Origin: CAYWFP01 sp964457365
GTDB taxonomy: Bacteria > Planctomycetota > SZUA-567
DNA: 7,220 bases
Assembly (NCBI GenBank): GCA_964457365.1
Contig: CAYWFP010000145.1
Coordinates: 1 to 7,220, forward strand
Reading direction: 5' to 3'
Shown: piece by piece, positions 6,132 through 7,220 of the stretch
Position numbering within the stretch: position 1 is the stretch's first letter
Layout: every line of letters begins with the position of its first letter
Notes under the pieces: model-generated
The model's database searches: none
The model's input: the letters and a program-made list of their open reading frames with translations, nothing else
What the model was told of the DNA's origin: nothing
Program-made: the position numbers and the translations under genes

Positions 6132-6159
6132 ACCTTAGCCGCCATCGCGACGGTGTCAA
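6132..6159 (-). promoter_or_regulatory. Sigma70-type promoter of the transglutaminase gene
   Basis: On the minus strand a perfect TTGACA (6159-6154) is followed after 16 bases by TAAGGT (6137-6132), a weak -10 match. Transcription would start near 6125 and leave a leader of nearly 40 bases before the ATG at 6087. It faces away from the promoter at 6256-6285, making this a divergent control region. Confidence 0.5.
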
Positions 6160-6255
6160 GCCGGCGGCGTTTCGCACGGAAAAACACCGAACCGGGAAGG
6201 GATGCCCCGGCGTACATACAGAATACTACCGGAGCCCGCGCGCGGGGCAAAATAC

Positions 6256-6285
6256 TTGCGCCCCACGGCTCCGCGGCGGTATACT
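6256..6285 (+). promoter_or_regulatory. Sigma70-type promoter of the membrane/coiled-coil gene
   Basis: TATACT (6280-6285) matches five of six bases of the -10 consensus and is preceded after 18 bases by TTGCGC (6256-6261), a partial -35. The start of transcription would lie near 6292, immediately before the ribosome-binding site, so the leader would be very short. Confidence 0.5.
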
Positions 6286-6292
6286 GCAAGGC

Positions 6293-6300
6293 AAAGGAGG
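6293..6300 (+). promoter_or_regulatory. Shine-Dalgarno site that fixes a GTG start
   Basis: AAAGGAGG lies seven bases before the GTG at 6308. It is near-perfect and selects this GTG over the in-frame ATG codons at 6344 and 6350, which have no comparable site. Confidence 0.8.
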
Positions 6301-6307
6301 GCTGCTC

Positions 6308-7220
6308 GTGGATACGCTGAATCGCACGCTCCATACCACGGCCATGCGCATGCGCAAGGTCCGTCTCGTCGAATTGCTGCTGCAGCACCTGGCGCTGGCC
6401 TGCCTGGCGCTACTGGCGCTGCTCCTGCTGGACAAGACCGGCCTGATCGTCCTTTCGGACTGGACCGGCAGCGGTATCTTCCGCAACGGCGGCTGGGCCG
6501 CGCCGACCTGGCGGCTGCCGGTGGAGTACCAGGTGGCGATGCCGGCGCTGGTGGCCGCAGCGCTGCTGCTGACGCTGCTGCGGCTGCAGATGGAGCGGCG
6601 TTTCACCCCGCTGCGCGCGGCGCTGGCGCTCGACGAGCGGCTGGGGCTCGAGGAGCGAATGATCAGCGCCTCGCTGATGGCGCGCACGCCCGTGGCCATG
6701 GCGCGGCCGCTCCTGGAGGACGCGGTCGACCACTGCCGCGTGGTCAAGCCGCGCGAGACCTTCCCGCTCCAGGGCGGCTGGGGCGGCAGGAAGCTGCCGT
6801 GGCTGGTCGGCGGCGCGCTGGCGCTGCTGGTGCTGGCGCCGGACATGGACCTGCTGGGCAAGCGCGAGGCGCTGCGCAAGCAGAAGGTCCAGCGGGAGAA
6901 GGATCGCCACGCCATCGAGAAGCTCGCCAACGACATGAAGAAGGAGGCCGAGAAGCTCCGCAAGGCCATGCAGAACCGCAAGGCCGCCAAGGATCTCGAG
7001 GAAATGACCAAGAAGATGGAGAACCTCGCGGAGAAGCTGAAGAACGACCCGGACATCGACCCGAAGAAAGCCAAGGAGATGGTCCGCCGCCTCGAGGAGG
7101 AGGTGCGCAAGGACCTCCACGCCAAGGCCGAGGACAAGCTCAAGCTCGCCAGCCTGCCGAAGCCGACCAACCGCCGCTCGCTGATGAAGAAGGTCTCCGA
7201 TGAGATGCGCAAGAACGACC
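6308..7220 (+). CDS. Membrane protein with three hydrophobic segments and a long coiled coil (partial, runs off right edge)
   Basis: The frame from GTG 6308 is open to the window edge (304 residues seen). Hydrophobic segments lie at about 20-41 (VELLLQHLALACLALLALLL), 77-91 (AMPALVAAALLLTLL) and 163-177 (LPWLVGGALALLVLA). Between the second and third is LDERLGLEERMISASLMA (108-125), then PLLEDAV and KPRETFPL. This pattern of a 'D-R-L-G-L-E-E-R' segment and 'R-x-x-F-P-L' between membrane spans resembles uncharacterised DUF4175-like proteins found near MoxR, DUF58 and VWA genes; that is recall, not a search. From residue 184 on, the chain is highly charged (many K, E, R with regular L and M) and should form a long coiled coil, facing either the cytoplasm or the periplasm. 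No enzymatic motif is visible. The start is well supported by the ribosome site and promoter. Function unknown; a scaffolding or envelope role is possible. Confidence 0.82.
   Translation, partial: MDTLNRTLHTTAMRMRKVRLVELLLQHLALACLALLALLLLDKTGLIVLSDWTGSGIFRNGGWAAPTWRLPVEYQVAMPALVAAALLLTLLRLQMERRFTPLRAALALDERLGLEERMISASLMARTPVAMARPLLEDAVDHCRVVKPRETFPLQGGWGGRKLPWLVGGALALLVLAPDMDLLGKREALRKQKVQREKDRHAIEKLANDMKKEAEKLRKAMQNRKAAKDLEEMTKKMENLAEKLKNDPDIDPKKAKEMVRRLEEEVRKDLHAKAEDKLKLASLPKPTNRRSLMKKVSDEMRKND

Noticed and set aside
5015..6388. Upstream extension of the sigma-VWA frame to an ATG at 6388.
   Set aside because: It runs antisense and out of frame across the transglutaminase gene and both promoters at 6132-6285, and gives low-complexity Arg/Gly/Ala sequence. 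The GTG with a ribosome site at 5014 fits sigma region 2 length.
6226..7212. Minus-strand Ser/Arg-rich open frame, and a Gly/Ala/Arg-rich plus frame from 6202.
   Set aside because: Both are shadows of the real frame from GTG 6308, which has a ribosome site, membrane segments and a coiled coil.
1..7220. CRISPR arrays, tRNA or rRNA genes, insertion-sequence ends, toxin-antitoxin or defence genes.
   Set aside because: None seen: no spaced direct repeats, no cloverleaf-like sequence, no transposase motifs and no terminal inverted repeats with target duplications.

Overview
This GC-rich window reads as bacterial chromosome. It contains a Rho factor, an ECF-type sigma factor, -35/-10 promoters and Shine-Dalgarno sites, so it is unlikely to be archaeal even though it carries a complete type IIB DNA topoisomerase (topoisomerase VI), an enzyme best known from archaea. 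The Rho N-terminus, the sigma factor joined to a YfbK-like von Willebrand A (VWA) domain, the transglutaminase and the multi-pass coiled-coil protein all suggest a member of the PVC group (Planctomycetota, Kiritimatiellota, Lentisphaerota or Verrucomicrobiota). That placement is an inference from family resemblance.

Layout. 1-341 (minus) is the 5' part of a rho-like gene running off the left edge. 342-574 is a divergent control region with a strong sigma70-type promoter for the plus strand. 575-2347 and 2356-3555 (plus) are top6B and top6A, a tight operon with all hallmark catalytic motifs, closed by a good intrinsic terminator at 3620-3655. 3500-5014 (minus) is an unusual gene in which an ECF-type sigma factor runs directly into a YfbK-like VWA domain. 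Its expected C-terminal domain is missing, and a remnant of the C-terminus survives in a different frame (3676-3774). 5158-6087 (minus) is an exported, probably lipid-anchored, transglutaminase-like protein with an intact Cys-His-Asp triad. 6088-6307 is a second divergent control region with a promoter on each strand. 6308 to the right edge (plus) is the start of a membrane protein with three hydrophobic segments and a long charged coiled coil.

How the genes relate. Top6B (ATPase and strand-passage gate) and Top6A (DNA cleavage) form one A2B2 enzyme and are clearly co-transcribed. The sigma-VWA gene and the transglutaminase are co-directional but separated by 143 bp, which holds a T-run and a possible ECF-like promoter, so they may be separate units. 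The transglutaminase and the divergent membrane/coiled-coil gene recall neighbourhoods containing MoxR, DUF58 and VWA genes, but no MoxR or DUF58 gene lies inside this window.

The most noteworthy points are the sigma-VWA fusion, which lacks the segment that normally separates the two modules; its frameshifted and truncated C-terminus; and the lysine-rich tails of both topoisomerase subunits, one of which carries a sequence resembling a beta-clamp-binding motif.
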